From positions 3,224,001 through 3,288,000 of the forward strand of contig NZ_CP047130.1 of the NCBI RefSeq assembly GCF_009832865.1: a stretch of 64,000 nt of DNA. Direction: 5' to 3'. Origin of the DNA: Colwellia sp. 20A7 (lineage in GTDB: Bacteria; Pseudomonadota; Gammaproteobacteria; Enterobacterales; Alteromonadaceae). The translations under genes and the position numbers were made by a program. The number at the start of each line of letters is the position of its first letter. Within the stretch, counting starts at the first letter, position 1. Positions 30,097 through 38,547 of the stretch are shown here, piece by piece. The notes beneath the pieces are model-generated. The model did not search any database. It was not told where the DNA came from and saw only the letters and a list, made by a program, of their open reading frames with translations.

Positions 30097-32019
30097 CTAC
30101 TTGTCGTCCTTCACTTCTTCAAACTCTGCATCAACAACATCGTCTGCAGAATCAGAGCCTTCAGCATCTGAAGCAGCGCCTTCAGGCGAACCTTGTGCTT
30201 GTTGTTTCGCTTGTGCAATTTCCATTAATTTAGCTGAAGCTTCCATAAGCGCTTGAGATTTAGCATCAATTGCTTCTTTATCTTCACCTTTAAGAACTCC
30301 TTCAAGTTCAGAAATTGCTGTTTCAATTTTCTCTTTATCTTCAGCAGGTAACTCATCGCCAGCTTCTTCAACTTGCTTGCGAGTAGCGTGAACCATACCA
30401 TCAGCTTGATTACGAGTTTGAACTAATTCTTCAAATTTAGCATCGGCATCAGCATTTGCTTCTGCGTCATTTACCATTTGTTCAACTTCTTCATCAGATA
30501 AACCACTTGATGCTTTAATCGTAATCTTTTGCTCTTTACCTGTGTTCTTATCTTTAGCTGTAACATGTAAAATACCATCAGCATCGATATCGAAAGTTAC
30601 TTCGATTTGTGGCGTACCACGTGGTGCTGCATCAATACCTTCAAGGTTAAATTGACCAAGTGATTTGTTAGCAGAAGCTTGCTTACGCTCACCTTGAACA
30701 ACATGTACAGTTACCGCAGCTTGGTTATCATCAGCTGTTGAGAATGTTTGAGATTGTTTAGTTGGGATAGTTGTGTTTTTGTCGATAACTTTAGTCATCA
30801 CACCACCCATAGTCTCAATACCTAATGATAATGGCGTAACGTCTAATAAAAGAACGTCAGTTACATCACCTGAAAGAACACCCGCTTGAATTGCTGCACC
30901 AGAAGCTACTGCTTCATCAGGGTTAACATCTTTACGTGGCTCTTTACCAAAGAAATCAGTTACTGCTTTTTGAACCATAGGCATACGAGACTGACCACCA
31001 ACTAAGATAACGTCGTTTACGTCACTTACTGATAAGTCTGCATCTTTAAGTGCTTGTTTAAGCGGCTCTAAAGTAGCTTTAACCATATCTTCAACTAATG
31101 ATTCTAATTTAGCACGAGTCACTTTAATGTTCATGTGCTTAGGACCTGAACCATCAGCAGTGATGTAAGGTAAGTTAACATCAGTTTGTTGTGCTGAAGA
31201 AAGTTCACATTTAGCTTTTTCTGCCGCTTCTTTTAAACGTTGCATTGCTAAAGGATCAGTGGTTAAGTCCATACCTTGGTCTTTTTTGAATTCAGCAACA
31301 AGATAGTTAATTAAACGGTTATCGAAATCTTCACCACCTAAATGCGTATCACCGTTAGTCGCTAATACTTCAAAAGTGTGCTCGCCATCAACTTCATCAA
31401 TTTCAATAATTGAGATATCGAATGTACCACCACCTAAATCGTATACAGCAACAACTTTGTCGCCTTCTTTTTTGTCCATGCCGTAAGCAAGTGCAGCAGC
31501 AGTAGGTTCATTGATAATACGTTTAACATCAAGTCCTGCAATACGGCCAGCATCTTTCGTTGCTTGACGTTGTGAATCATTAAAGTAAGCAGGAACAGTA
31601 ATTACTGCTTCAGTTACTTCTTCACCTAAATAGTCTTCAGCTGTTTTCTTCATTTTCTTAAGAACTTCAGCAGATACTTGTGGAGGAGCAACGTTTTTAT
31701 CACGTGCTGTAACCCAAGCATCACCATTGTCAGCTTTAACAATACCAAATGGCATTATTTTAATATCACGTTGTACTTCTTCGTCTTCAAAACGACGACC
31801 GATTAAACGTTTAATTGCAAACAATGTGTTTTTTGGATTAGTCACTGATTGACGCTTAGCAGGTTGACCTACTAATGTTTCGCCTTCTTCAGTGTATGCA
31901 ATAATTGAAGGCGTTGTACGATCACCTTCTGCATTTTCAATTACACGAACTTTATCGCCGTCTAAAACAGCAACACAAGAGTTAGTTGTACCTAAGTCAA
32001 TACCAATGATTTTACCCAT
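30097..32019 (-). CDS. dnaK: Chaperone protein DnaK (Hsp70)
   Basis: DnaK is the main ATP-dependent Hsp70. The ATPase domain starts [17 protein letters not shown] and has [13 protein letters not shown] and [16 protein letters not shown]. The substrate domain follows [14 protein letters not shown]. The tail ends in the conserved acidic [14 protein letters not shown]. At 640 residues the length is normal. Its own sigma-32 promoter is upstream, separate from grpE. Confidence 0.99.
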   Translation of the reverse strand: MGKIIGIDLGTTNSCVAVLDGDKVRVIENAEGDRTTPSIIAYTEEGETLVGQPAKRQSVTNPKNTLFAIKRLIGRRFEDEEVQRDIKIMPFGIVKADNGDAWVTARDKNVAPPQVSAEVLKKMKKTAEDYLGEEVTEAVITVPAYFNDSQRQATKDAGRIAGLDVKRIINEPTAAALAYGMDKKEGDKVVAVYDLGGGTFDISIIEIDEVDGEHTFEVLATNGDTHLGGEDFDNRLINYLVAEFKKDQGMDLTTDPLAMQRLKEAAEKAKCELSSAQQTDVNLPYITADGSGPKHMNIKVTRAKLESLVEDMVKATLEPLKQALKDADLSVSDVNDVILVGGQSRMPMVQKAVTDFFGKEPRKDVNPDEAVASGAAIQAGVLSGDVTDVLLLDVTPLSLGIETMGGVMTKVIDKNTTIPTKQSQTFSTADDNQAAVTVHVVQGERKQASANKSLGQFNLEGIDAAPRGTPQIEVTFDIDADGILHVTAKDKNTGKEQKITIKASSGLSDEEVEQMVNDAEANADADAKFEELVQTRNQADGMVHATRKQVEEAGDELPAEDKEKIETAISELEGVLKGEDKEAIDAKSQALMEASAKLMEIAQAKQQAQGSPEGAASDAEGSDSADDVVDAEFEEVKDDK

Positions 32020-32090
32020 GAGGGAAGCTCCTATCTATTATGTTTTGCTCTCCTGTGAGAACAAAATCTTAATTAATCTGTTGTTGAAAT

Positions 32091-32122
32091 ATTAAATGGG
32101 GGTAGGAAAATACTTTTCAATA
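32091..32122 (-). promoter_or_regulatory. Sigma-32 heat-shock promoter of dnaK
   Basis: On the minus strand TATTGAAA (-35) is followed after 12 bases by CCCCCATTTAAT (-10). This fits the sigma-32 consensus with the spacer one base short. It is about 75 bases upstream of dnaK. Confidence 0.75.
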
Positions 32123-32174
32123 GAAATTTTGTAAATAAATGCATTTTATTTAAAATAATGATTTATGTGTTGTC

Positions 32175-32341
32175 TTATGCCAGTCTCATTAATTAGGTGA
32201 ACAATTTTATACGTAGAAAAAATTGCCAAATACAAAGCATTTATTTCAATAACTAGTTGCTCTAATTATTAAATAAATAACGATGTAGTTGGTGATTTTA
32301 TCAAGTAGAAATGATCACATAGTTTGTGAGATTGGTATTAT
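32175..32341 (+). repeat. Foldback repeat element, copy A
   Basis: This element of about 167 bp matches, by eye over nearly its whole length, the reverse complement of 42298-42462 and the left part of 62297-62398. Its ends are imperfect inverted repeats (CCAGTCTCATTAATTA against CCAATCTCACAAACTA read inward). Its centre holds a second inverted repeat (ATTTATTTCAATAACTAG against CTAATTATTAAATAAAT), so the whole element can fold into one long imperfect hairpin. It has no coding capacity. It lies between the dnaK heat-shock promoter and the end of grpE. Confidence 0.8.
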
Positions 32342-32403
32342 ACTGTATCAACTAATATAGAACTAAGATTAAAGTAGCACTAAGACGAGAATAGTATTAA
32401 GAC

Positions 32404-32434
32404 AAAAAAACCAGACAAATTGCCTGGTTTTTAT
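32404..32434 (-). terminator. Terminator of grpE
   Basis: An ACCAGGCA / TGTCTGGT stem (one G-U pair) on the minus strand is followed by seven T. It lies about 45 bases after the grpE stop. Confidence 0.85.
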
Positions 32435-32478
32435 AAACGCATAAAATATTTAATTTAAAAATAGATGTATTTTAGTAA

Positions 32479-33135
32479 TTAAACAGATTCATCAACGCTA
32501 GGTGCGGCTTTAGAAACCATAACCATCGCAGGACGAATTAAACGGCCATTAAGTTCATAGCCTTTTTGCATTACTGCAATAACCGTATTAGGCGCTACGC
32601 CAGGTACTTCTTGCATAGACATTGCTTGATGTAATTCAGGATTAAAAGGTTGATCTTGTGGATCAACTGATTTCACACCAAATTTTTCTAATGAAGACGT
32701 TAAACCTTGAAGAGTTAGTTCAACACCTTCAATAACGGCCGCTTTACTTTCATCTTCTTTATCGATGTTTTGTAAAGCACGTTCTAAATTATCAACAGTG
32801 ACAAGCATCTCACTAGCAAACTTCTCTAAAGCAAACTTTTTCGCTTTATCAACATCTTGTGCGGATCTACGACGAATATTATCAACTTCTGCTTTCGCTC
32901 GAATTACTGAATCTTTCTGATCGATAACCGTTCCTTGAGCTGCAGCTAAGGCAAGCTCTAATTCATTAATACGTTCTTGTTCAGCACTTATTACCTCGTG
33001 AGTATGTTCATGCTGTTCTTCAACTTGTGCTTCTGCTTGCTGAACAATCTCTTCAGCTAACTGCTCTGGCGATAACTCTTCTATAGAAGACTCAGCAGAC
33101 TGCTGTGCTTCTGACTTTGTAGACTCTGTAGTCAT
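32479..33135 (-). CDS. grpE: Nucleotide exchange factor GrpE
   Basis: GrpE releases ADP from DnaK. The chosen ATG at 33135 ([11 protein letters not shown]) has GGAG seven bases upstream. A TTG at 33147 would place that site inside the gene. The 218-residue product has an acidic coiled-coil N-terminal half and the conserved [17 protein letters not shown] and [11 protein letters not shown]. The C-terminal [20 protein letters not shown] is also typical. It is monocistronic, with its own heat-shock promoter and terminator. Confidence 0.97.
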   Translation of the reverse strand: MTTESTKSEAQQSAESSIEELSPEQLAEEIVQQAEAQVEEQHEHTHEVISAEQERINELELALAAAQGTVIDQKDSVIRAKAEVDNIRRRSAQDVDKAKKFALEKFASEMLVTVDNLERALQNIDKEDESKAAVIEGVELTLQGLTSSLEKFGVKSVDPQDQPFNPELHQAMSMQEVPGVAPNTVIAVMQKGYELNGRLIRPAMVMVSKAAPSVDESV

Positions 33136-33191
33136 AAAAAACTCCAATTAAATCTTAGTAATTTTACAATAATGAAAATGCAATAATGCTA

Positions 33192-33220
33192 ATTATGGGG
33201 TCAAGCTTTCGCTATTCAAG
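33192..33220 (-). promoter_or_regulatory. Sigma-32 heat-shock promoter of grpE
   Basis: On the minus strand GGCTTGAAT (-35 core CTTGAAT at 33214-33220) is followed after 13 bases by CCCCATAAT (33192-33200). This is an excellent match to the sigma-32 consensus, about 57 bases before grpE. Confidence 0.85.
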
Positions 33221-33324
33221 CCTTTATAGCAACTAATTAAGGGCATTTTATCAAATACAAACTTTACAAGCTATGCAAATAAAGGGAAACTTCTTCTAAA
33301 GATATTAAATACGAAATAATTGTT

Positions 33325-34206
33325 ATGGCTCAACTATATAAAACAATTGGGCTTATTGGTAAGCCCAATCATCAAGGTGCAAGCTCTACAATAGCTGTAT
33401 TACACGACTATTTACTTGAAAATAAATACGAAGTTTTAGTAGAAACATCGGTTGCCAATTCTGTCGAAATTGCTGATATGCATGAATGTTCTCTCACCGA
33501 AATTGGCAATAAGGCAGATCTTGCTATTGTTGTGGGTGGTGATGGCTACATGTTAGGCGCCGCTAGAGTTTTAGCATGCTTTGACATAGGCGTAATTGGC
33601 GTAAACCGAGGGAATTTAGGTTTTTTAACTGATTTATCGCCTGATGACATAATCCCTCCATTAGAAGAGATTCTAAATGGTAAATCCCGCTATGAACAAC
33701 GTTTTATAATTGAAGCTGAAGTTTACCGACATGGTAAACTTAAAAGTTCAAACAGTGCAGTAAATGAAGCTGTTTTACATGCTGGCAAAGTTGCTAGCAT
33801 GATTGAATTTGAAGTTCATATTGATAATTCATTTATGTTTAGTCAACGCTCTGATGGTTTAATTATTTCTACACCTACAGGTTCAACAGCTTACTCTATG
33901 TCTGCTGGTGGCCCTATATTAACACCAAATTTAAATGCTTTATCTTTAGTGCCTATGTTTCCTCATACCCTTACTAGTCGACCGATTGTGGTCGATGGTG
34001 ATAGTGAAATAAAGCTTATACTTGCAAATGAAAATCAAGAAAGTTTACAAGTCAGTTGCGATGGCCACGTGATTTTAGCTGTTATGCCCGGTGACGAGGT
34101 TATTATTAAAAAAAGCCCTCAAACCATACGTTTAGTACACCCTCTCAACCACGATTACTTCAACGTATTACGAAATAAACTAGGCTGGGGTAATAAGCTT
34201 TATTAA
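33325..34206 (+). CDS. nadK: NAD kinase
   Basis: NadK phosphorylates NAD to NADP. The 293-residue protein contains the GGDG motif ([17 protein letters not shown]) and [11 protein letters not shown]. It also has the NE/D region [10 protein letters not shown] and the [17 protein letters not shown] signature. It sits between divergent grpE and recN, the same grpE-nadK-recN order as in E. coli. Confidence 0.97.
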   Translation: MAQLYKTIGLIGKPNHQGASSTIAVLHDYLLENKYEVLVETSVANSVEIADMHECSLTEIGNKADLAIVVGGDGYMLGAARVLACFDIGVIGVNRGNLGFLTDLSPDDIIPPLEEILNGKSRYEQRFIIEAEVYRHGKLKSSNSAVNEAVLHAGKVASMIEFEVHIDNSFMFSQRSDGLIISTPTGSTAYSMSAGGPILTPNLNALSLVPMFPHTLTSRPIVVDGDSEIKLILANENQESLQVSCDGHVILAVMPGDEVIIKKSPQTIRLVHPLNHDYFNVLRNKLGWGNKLY

Positions 34207-34329
34207 AGCTAATTAGCATGCATACAAGTAATTACTCGTTAGTGATTACTTATTCATTGTTCTATAGCGTGAATTATTTTATAAAAAACCTACTAAATTT
34301 TTCTAAGTTACTTGCAAAACCATAAATTA

Positions 34330-34361
34330 CTGTATAAATTAACAACTATACATTTATACAG
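34330..34361 (+). promoter_or_regulatory. Double LexA (SOS) operator of recN
   Basis: Two adjacent 16-base sites fit CTGT-N8-ACAG with one weaker half each (CTGTATAAATTAACAA and CTATACATTTATACAG). The outer arms TACTGTATAAAT and ATTTATACAGTA are exact reverse complements. The pair ends 19 bases before the recN ATG, as expected for SOS control. Confidence 0.75.
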
Positions 34362-34380
34362 TAAAGTGAGAGTTCACATT

Positions 34381-36057
34381 ATGCTTTTACAACTAAACAT
34401 TCAAAACTTCGCCATTGTTAAATCACTCGATATCGATTGGCAATCTGGCATGACAACTATTACAGGTGAAACAGGCGCAGGTAAATCTATCGCAATAGAT
34501 GCCTTAGGTTTATGTTTAGGTGACAGAGCCACCAGTAATGTTGTTCGTCCTAATTGCAAAAAAGCGGAACTTGCTGCAACCTTTGACATACAAAAGAATA
34601 AAAGTGCACAGCAATGGCTGACTATTCATGATCTGTTATTGGAATCAAGTAACGAGTGTATTCTTCGCCGTGTAATTTCTGCTGAAGGCCGTTCTAAAGC
34701 TTATATTAATGGTAGCCAAGTCCCGTTAGTGCAGCTTAAAGAAGTGGGTCAATTACTGATAAATATTCATGGACAACATGATCACCAATTAATAGTGAAA
34801 TCAAGCCAACAATGTAAGTTACTCGACGAATATGCCGATCATCAACCAGCACTAGACGAAGTAAAACATTATTATCAACAATGGCATAAATTAAATAAAG
34901 AATTAAATGTATTACAGCAAAGTAAGCAACAACGTGAAGCTCAACAGCAACTTCTTCAATATCAAGTAAATGAACTAAATGAGTTTTCCTTACAAGATGG
35001 TGAATTTGAAACATTAGAAAGCGATTATAAACGCCATGCTAATGCCCAAGACTTACTTGATACAACCCTACAATCACTACAAACACTTGCCGACGACGAA
35101 AGTTTTAACGTACTTGACTCCTTACGTCATTGTAGTGATAGCATAGCCGCACTAGCCCGCTTAGATAATAGGCTGAAAAATATTGCAACTATTCTTAACG
35201 ACTCTTTTCTTCAAGTCGAAGAGGCTTCTGCAGATCTTAAACATTATTATCAAGAGCTTGAATTAGATCCACAAGCATACGCGATAATTGAAGATCGATA
35301 CTCTACAGCTTTACAACTAGCCAAAAAACATAGTTTATCCCCTGAACATCTAGTTAGTTTTCATCAGTCACTCACCCAAGAATTAACTGATATCTCTAAT
35401 GATGAAACAAGAATTAATGCTGTGATTGAAGAGCTAGTCAAAACAGAGCAAAACTACCAAGACTGTGCCTTAGTGTTAACCTCGTCAAGAAAAAAAGCGG
35501 CTAAAAAATTAAGTAAAGATATTAGCAAAAGCATGCAAGAGCTGAACATGCCACATGGTAAATTTCATATTGCTATTGAGTCACATAGTAACAATGTCAC
35601 CAATATATCCGCCAATGGTATAGACAAAATTGATTTTCAAGTCAGTATAAACCCTGGCCAGGCATTAGAAGCAATGAGTAAAGTAGCTTCTGGTGGCGAG
35701 TTATCTCGTATCAGTTTAGCCATGCAAGTTATATTAGCCGATAAAGTGATTACCCCTACCCTAATTTTTGATGAGGTAGATGTTGGTATAAGTGGCCCTA
35801 CAGCAGCAATGGTAGGTAGCAAATTACAGCAACTCGCGAATAATACCCAAGTAATATGTGTAACCCACCTTCCACAAGTGGCATGTAAAGGACATCAACA
35901 GTACTTTGTTAGTAAACTAACCGATGGCGAGCACACTGAAACAAAAATAACGGAACTAAGTGAGCAAAGTCGCATCCAAGAAATAGCGCGATTACTTGCA
36001 GGTAATAAAATAACTGAGCACAGTTTAGCTAACGCACAAGAGTTATTAGCAAGTTAA
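34381..36057 (+). CDS. recN: DNA repair protein RecN
   Basis: RecN is an SMC-like ATPase acting in double-strand break repair. The ATG at 34381 gives 558 residues, matching E. coli length. An upstream in-frame start at 34312 would run through the LexA operator and is rejected. Walker A is ITGETGAGKSIAIDALGL, the signature motif is KVASGGELSRISLAMQ, and Walker B is TPTLIFDEVDVGISG. The middle is coiled-coil. The stop codon lies inside a 23-bp tandem duplication. Confidence 0.97.
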   Translation: MLLQLNIQNFAIVKSLDIDWQSGMTTITGETGAGKSIAIDALGLCLGDRATSNVVRPNCKKAELAATFDIQKNKSAQQWLTIHDLLLESSNECILRRVISAEGRSKAYINGSQVPLVQLKEVGQLLINIHGQHDHQLIVKSSQQCKLLDEYADHQPALDEVKHYYQQWHKLNKELNVLQQSKQQREAQQQLLQYQVNELNEFSLQDGEFETLESDYKRHANAQDLLDTTLQSLQTLADDESFNVLDSLRHCSDSIAALARLDNRLKNIATILNDSFLQVEEASADLKHYYQELELDPQAYAIIEDRYSTALQLAKKHSLSPEHLVSFHQSLTQELTDISNDETRINAVIEELVKTEQNYQDCALVLTSSRKKAAKKLSKDISKSMQELNMPHGKFHIAIESHSNNVTNISANGIDKIDFQVSINPGQALEAMSKVASGGELSRISLAMQVILADKVITPTLIFDEVDVGISGPTAAMVGSKLQQLANNTQVICVTHLPQVACKGHQQYFVSKLTDGEHTETKITELSEQSRIQEIARLLAGNKITEHSLANAQELLAS

Positions 36058-36093
36058 TTAGCGATACAGAAGCAAGTTAATTAGCGATACAGA
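36048..36093 (+). repeat. 23-bp exact tandem duplication over the recN stop codon
   Basis: A 23-base unit beginning AGCAAGTTAATTAGCGATAC occurs twice back to back (36048-36070 and 36071-36093). A partial third start follows. The first copy contains the last recN codons and stop, so the reading frame is not altered. Confidence 0.95.
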
Positions 36094-36211
36094 TAGCAAA
36101 TTTATGAAAAATAGCTTTGTATCTCAGGCCTTGCTTCGTTATTATCACTGCTTGCACTTAATGCATTAATTTTTAATTGTATTGATTTATATTTAAGGAA
36201 AGTAAAATTTC

Positions 36212-36610
36212 ATGTTGTTTCGCACCTCAATTATTGCCATAGCCCTATCACTTTCTGCTTGTTCAAGTTGGGTATATCGTATTGATATCCCTCAAGGTAA
36301 CTACCTTGAGCAAAAAAGCATAGACAAAATACAAGTCGGTATGACTAAGGAACAGGTTAAATTTGTTTTAGGAAGTCCTGTTTTAGTTGATTCTTTTGAT
36401 AAAGATACTTGGAACTATGTTTACCGCTTTAAATCAGGCCGTAGTGAAAAATTAGATACGCAAAAGAATTTCACTATGAAATTCGAAAACGACAAACTCG
36501 TTTCAGCCGATGGCGATTTTGAATTATCTGAAAACTTCCACATTCCATTTAATGCTCCGGTCATACAAGATGATGAACAAGCGAATGTAGGAAACAAAGG
36601 TAGTTATTGA
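36212..36610 (+). CDS. bamE: Outer membrane assembly lipoprotein BamE
   Basis: BamE (SmpA) is a small lipoprotein of the BAM complex, which inserts beta-barrel proteins in the outer membrane. The lipobox LSAC puts the lipidated cysteine at residue 17. The core IQVGMTKEQVKFVLGSPVLVDSFDKDTWNYVYRF (about 43-76) is diagnostic. The protein has 132 residues and follows recN, as in E. coli. The TGA stop is the end of the first unit of a heptanucleotide repeat. Confidence 0.95.
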   Translation: MLFRTSIIAIALSLSACSSWVYRIDIPQGNYLEQKSIDKIQVGMTKEQVKFVLGSPVLVDSFDKDTWNYVYRFKSGRSEKLDTQKNFTMKFENDKLVSADGDFELSENFHIPFNAPVIQDDEQANVGNKGSY

Positions 36611-36652
36611 TTATTGATTATTGATTATTGATTATTGATTATTGATTATTGA
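36604..36652 (+). repeat. Heptanucleotide repeat (TTATTGA) x7
   Basis: Seven perfect head-to-tail copies of TTATTGA begin inside the last codons of bamE. The bamE stop codon TGA is the end of unit one. Copy number changes by slippage would leave the protein intact but alter the 3' end of the mRNA. Confidence 0.97.
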
Positions 36653-36818
36653 GGTAGTTGAATTTAATTCAGTAGATAATTAAATATAAAACTAAATTAA
36701 GAAGAGAATTTTGTCTAATATGACAGAATTGTTATTACTTTTTATGCTTAACTCAAGTCAAAGAAAGTTAAATTTGGTTAACTCGTTATACAACGTGCTA
36801 ACCAAACTTAATAAATAA

Positions 36819-37340
36819 TTAGAACTTACTTGTATCAGTAAATAAGCCTACTTTTAAATCTTTAGCGAAATATATTTCACGACCATCAACACTAACAGTA
36901 CCGTCAGCTAAGCCCATATATAATTTACGTTTGATAACACGCTTAAAATCAATTCTAAATGTTACTTTTTTTGCCGTTGGTAAGATTTGTCCGGTAAATT
37001 TAACTTCACCTACACCTAACGCTCTCCCTTTACCTGGACCACCAGTCCACGCTAAGAAAAAGCCAACTAATTGCCACATTGCATCTAAACCTAAACATCC
37101 TGGCATAACGGGATCACCTTTAAAATGGCAATCAAAAAACCATAAGTCAGGTGAAATATCTAATTCGGCTTCAATAAAACCTTTACCAAACTCACCACCT
37201 TCTTCAGTAATATTGATAACACGATCCATCATAAGCATATTGTCTGAAGGAAGTTGTGAATTACCTTCACCGAACATTTCACCAGTACCTGCTTTAACTA
37301 AATCTGCTTTGTTGTACGAACTTTGTTGTGCCATTGCCAT
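36819..37340 (-). CDS. fabA: 3-hydroxydecanoyl-ACP dehydratase/isomerase
   Basis: FabA dehydrates 3-hydroxydecanoyl-ACP and isomerises the product, starting unsaturated fatty acid synthesis, which matters for membrane fluidity in the cold. The active-site histidine is in [20 protein letters not shown], with the aspartate a few residues on. At 173 residues the length is standard. It converges with bamE. A TTTGGTTA / TTAACCAAA hairpin near 36772-36808 may end its transcript. Confidence 0.97.
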   Translation of the reverse strand: MAMAQQSSYNKADLVKAGTGEMFGEGNSQLPSDNMLMMDRVINITEEGGEFGKGFIEAELDISPDLWFFDCHFKGDPVMPGCLGLDAMWQLVGFFLAWTGGPGKGRALGVGEVKFTGQILPTAKKVTFRIDFKRVIKRKLYMGLADGTVSVDGREIYFAKDLKVGLFTDTSKF

Positions 37341-37621
37341 AAGTATTTTGACCTATATGAAGTTGTTTACTAGGGATGTAATATTTCTTGAGCGTTACTT
37401 TAGCGAACACTTGTACACTAAACAACTCCGAACAGTGAAAAAAGTAGCTTTAATGATGATAATATCGTTATTTCACATACTAATTACCCCGATACAAGTT
37501 GATATTCCAAAATTTTACAAGTATTTAGACATATTAGCTTTCACTATCGTATTGCAAAATATAACGGTCAGGGTAACATAGCAGCTAGTTGTAAAAATTT
37601 TATAAACGCATCGAGATAAAT

Positions 37622-37888
37622 ATGAACGATACCGTTAAAAATAAGAAAAAGGCTATGACTAATGCCGAAAAACAAAAACGCTACCGAGAAAGACAGAAAG
37701 AACGTGGTAAGCAAGAGATGCGTGGATACTTATCTCCCGAAGCTAGAGTATGTTACCAGTTAATTGCTGAGCAAACTAACTGGTCTGATAGCATCATTTT
37801 AAGCAACGCAGTTCGCTTAACTTATGCCGCCTATAAAAATGGGCAAATTGGCTTACTGAATAGTTGGCTAAAAAATAACGAGTTATAA
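37622..37888 (+). CDS. Small basic protein, ribbon-helix-helix-like
   Basis: An 88-residue protein with a very basic start (KNKKKAMTNAEKQKRYRERQKERGKQ) followed by MRGYLSPEARVCYQLIAEQTNWSDSIILSNAVRL. The strand then two helices and the size resemble ribbon-helix-helix DNA-binding proteins, including some replication regulators. This is a fold guess from pattern. The gene ends 12 bases before uvrY, in the same direction, so it may be cotranscribed with uvrY-uvrC-pgsA. It is not part of the E. coli operon. Confidence 0.65.
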   Translation: MNDTVKNKKKAMTNAEKQKRYRERQKERGKQEMRGYLSPEARVCYQLIAEQTNWSDSIILSNAVRLTYAAYKNGQIGLLNSWLKNNEL

Positions 37889-37900
37889 AGGCAGATTCCA

Positions 37901-38545
37901 TTGATAAATATATTATTAGTTGACGACCATGAACTAGTACGTACTGGTATTAACAAAATACTAAACGAAGTTAAAGGTTTTAAGGTTATTGATGAATGTG
38001 AAACAGGTGAAGACGCGATAAAATTTTGTCGTATGACTGAACCTGACGTTATTTTAATGGATATGGACATGCCGGGCATGGGTGGATTAGAAGCGACGAA
38101 AAAGATTCTACGTCTCGCACCAGAAGTTAAAATAATAATTCTTACCGCTCACACTGAAGATCCCTTTCCAACCAAGGTTATGAAAATTGGTGCTGCTGGT
38201 TATTTAACTAAAGGTGCAGGACCAAATGAAATGATTAAAGCTATTCGAGCGGTAAATAGTGGTCAACGTTATTTACCCCCTGAAATAGCCCAACAAATGG
38301 CTTTAAGTCCATTTAAAACAAAAGACGAAAATCCTTTTAGCGAACTATCTGATCGCGAATTACAGATAATGTTAATGATAACTCGTGGTGAAAAAGTACC
38401 TGATATATCTGAACATTTGCACTTAAGCCCTAAAACAATTAATAGTTACCGCTATAGAATGTTTGACAAATTAAATGTCGGTAATGATGTTGAATTAACA
38501 CATTTAGCTATTCGTCACGGCATGATAAATACAGAAAAATTATAA
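37901..38545 (+). CDS. uvrY: UvrY/GacA-type response regulator
   Basis: UvrY (GacA) is the regulator partner of BarA/GacS and controls the Csr small RNAs. The receiver starts INILLVDDHELVRTGI, has the phosphoacceptor in VILMDMDMPGMGGLEA, and ends in a LuxR-type HTH (ELSDRELQIMLMITRGEKVPDISEHLHLSPKTINSYRYR). The start is TTG at 37901, which matches the E. coli N-terminus exactly. At 214 residues it has near-standard length. uvrC follows after two bases. Confidence 0.95.
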   Translation: MINILLVDDHELVRTGINKILNEVKGFKVIDECETGEDAIKFCRMTEPDVILMDMDMPGMGGLEATKKILRLAPEVKIIILTAHTEDPFPTKVMKIGAAGYLTKGAGPNEMIKAIRAVNSGQRYLPPEIAQQMALSPFKTKDENPFSELSDRELQIMLMITRGEKVPDISEHLHLSPKTINSYRYRMFDKLNVGNDVELTHLAIRHGMINTEKL

Positions 38546-38547
38546 TT

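Noticed and set aside
34312..34380. Upstream extension of recN from 34312
   Set aside because: It would place the LexA operator inside the gene and adds 23 residues not found in RecN.
36931..37581. 216-codon plus-strand frame opposite fabA
   Set aside because: It is antisense to a well-conserved fabA and has no domain or ribosome site support.
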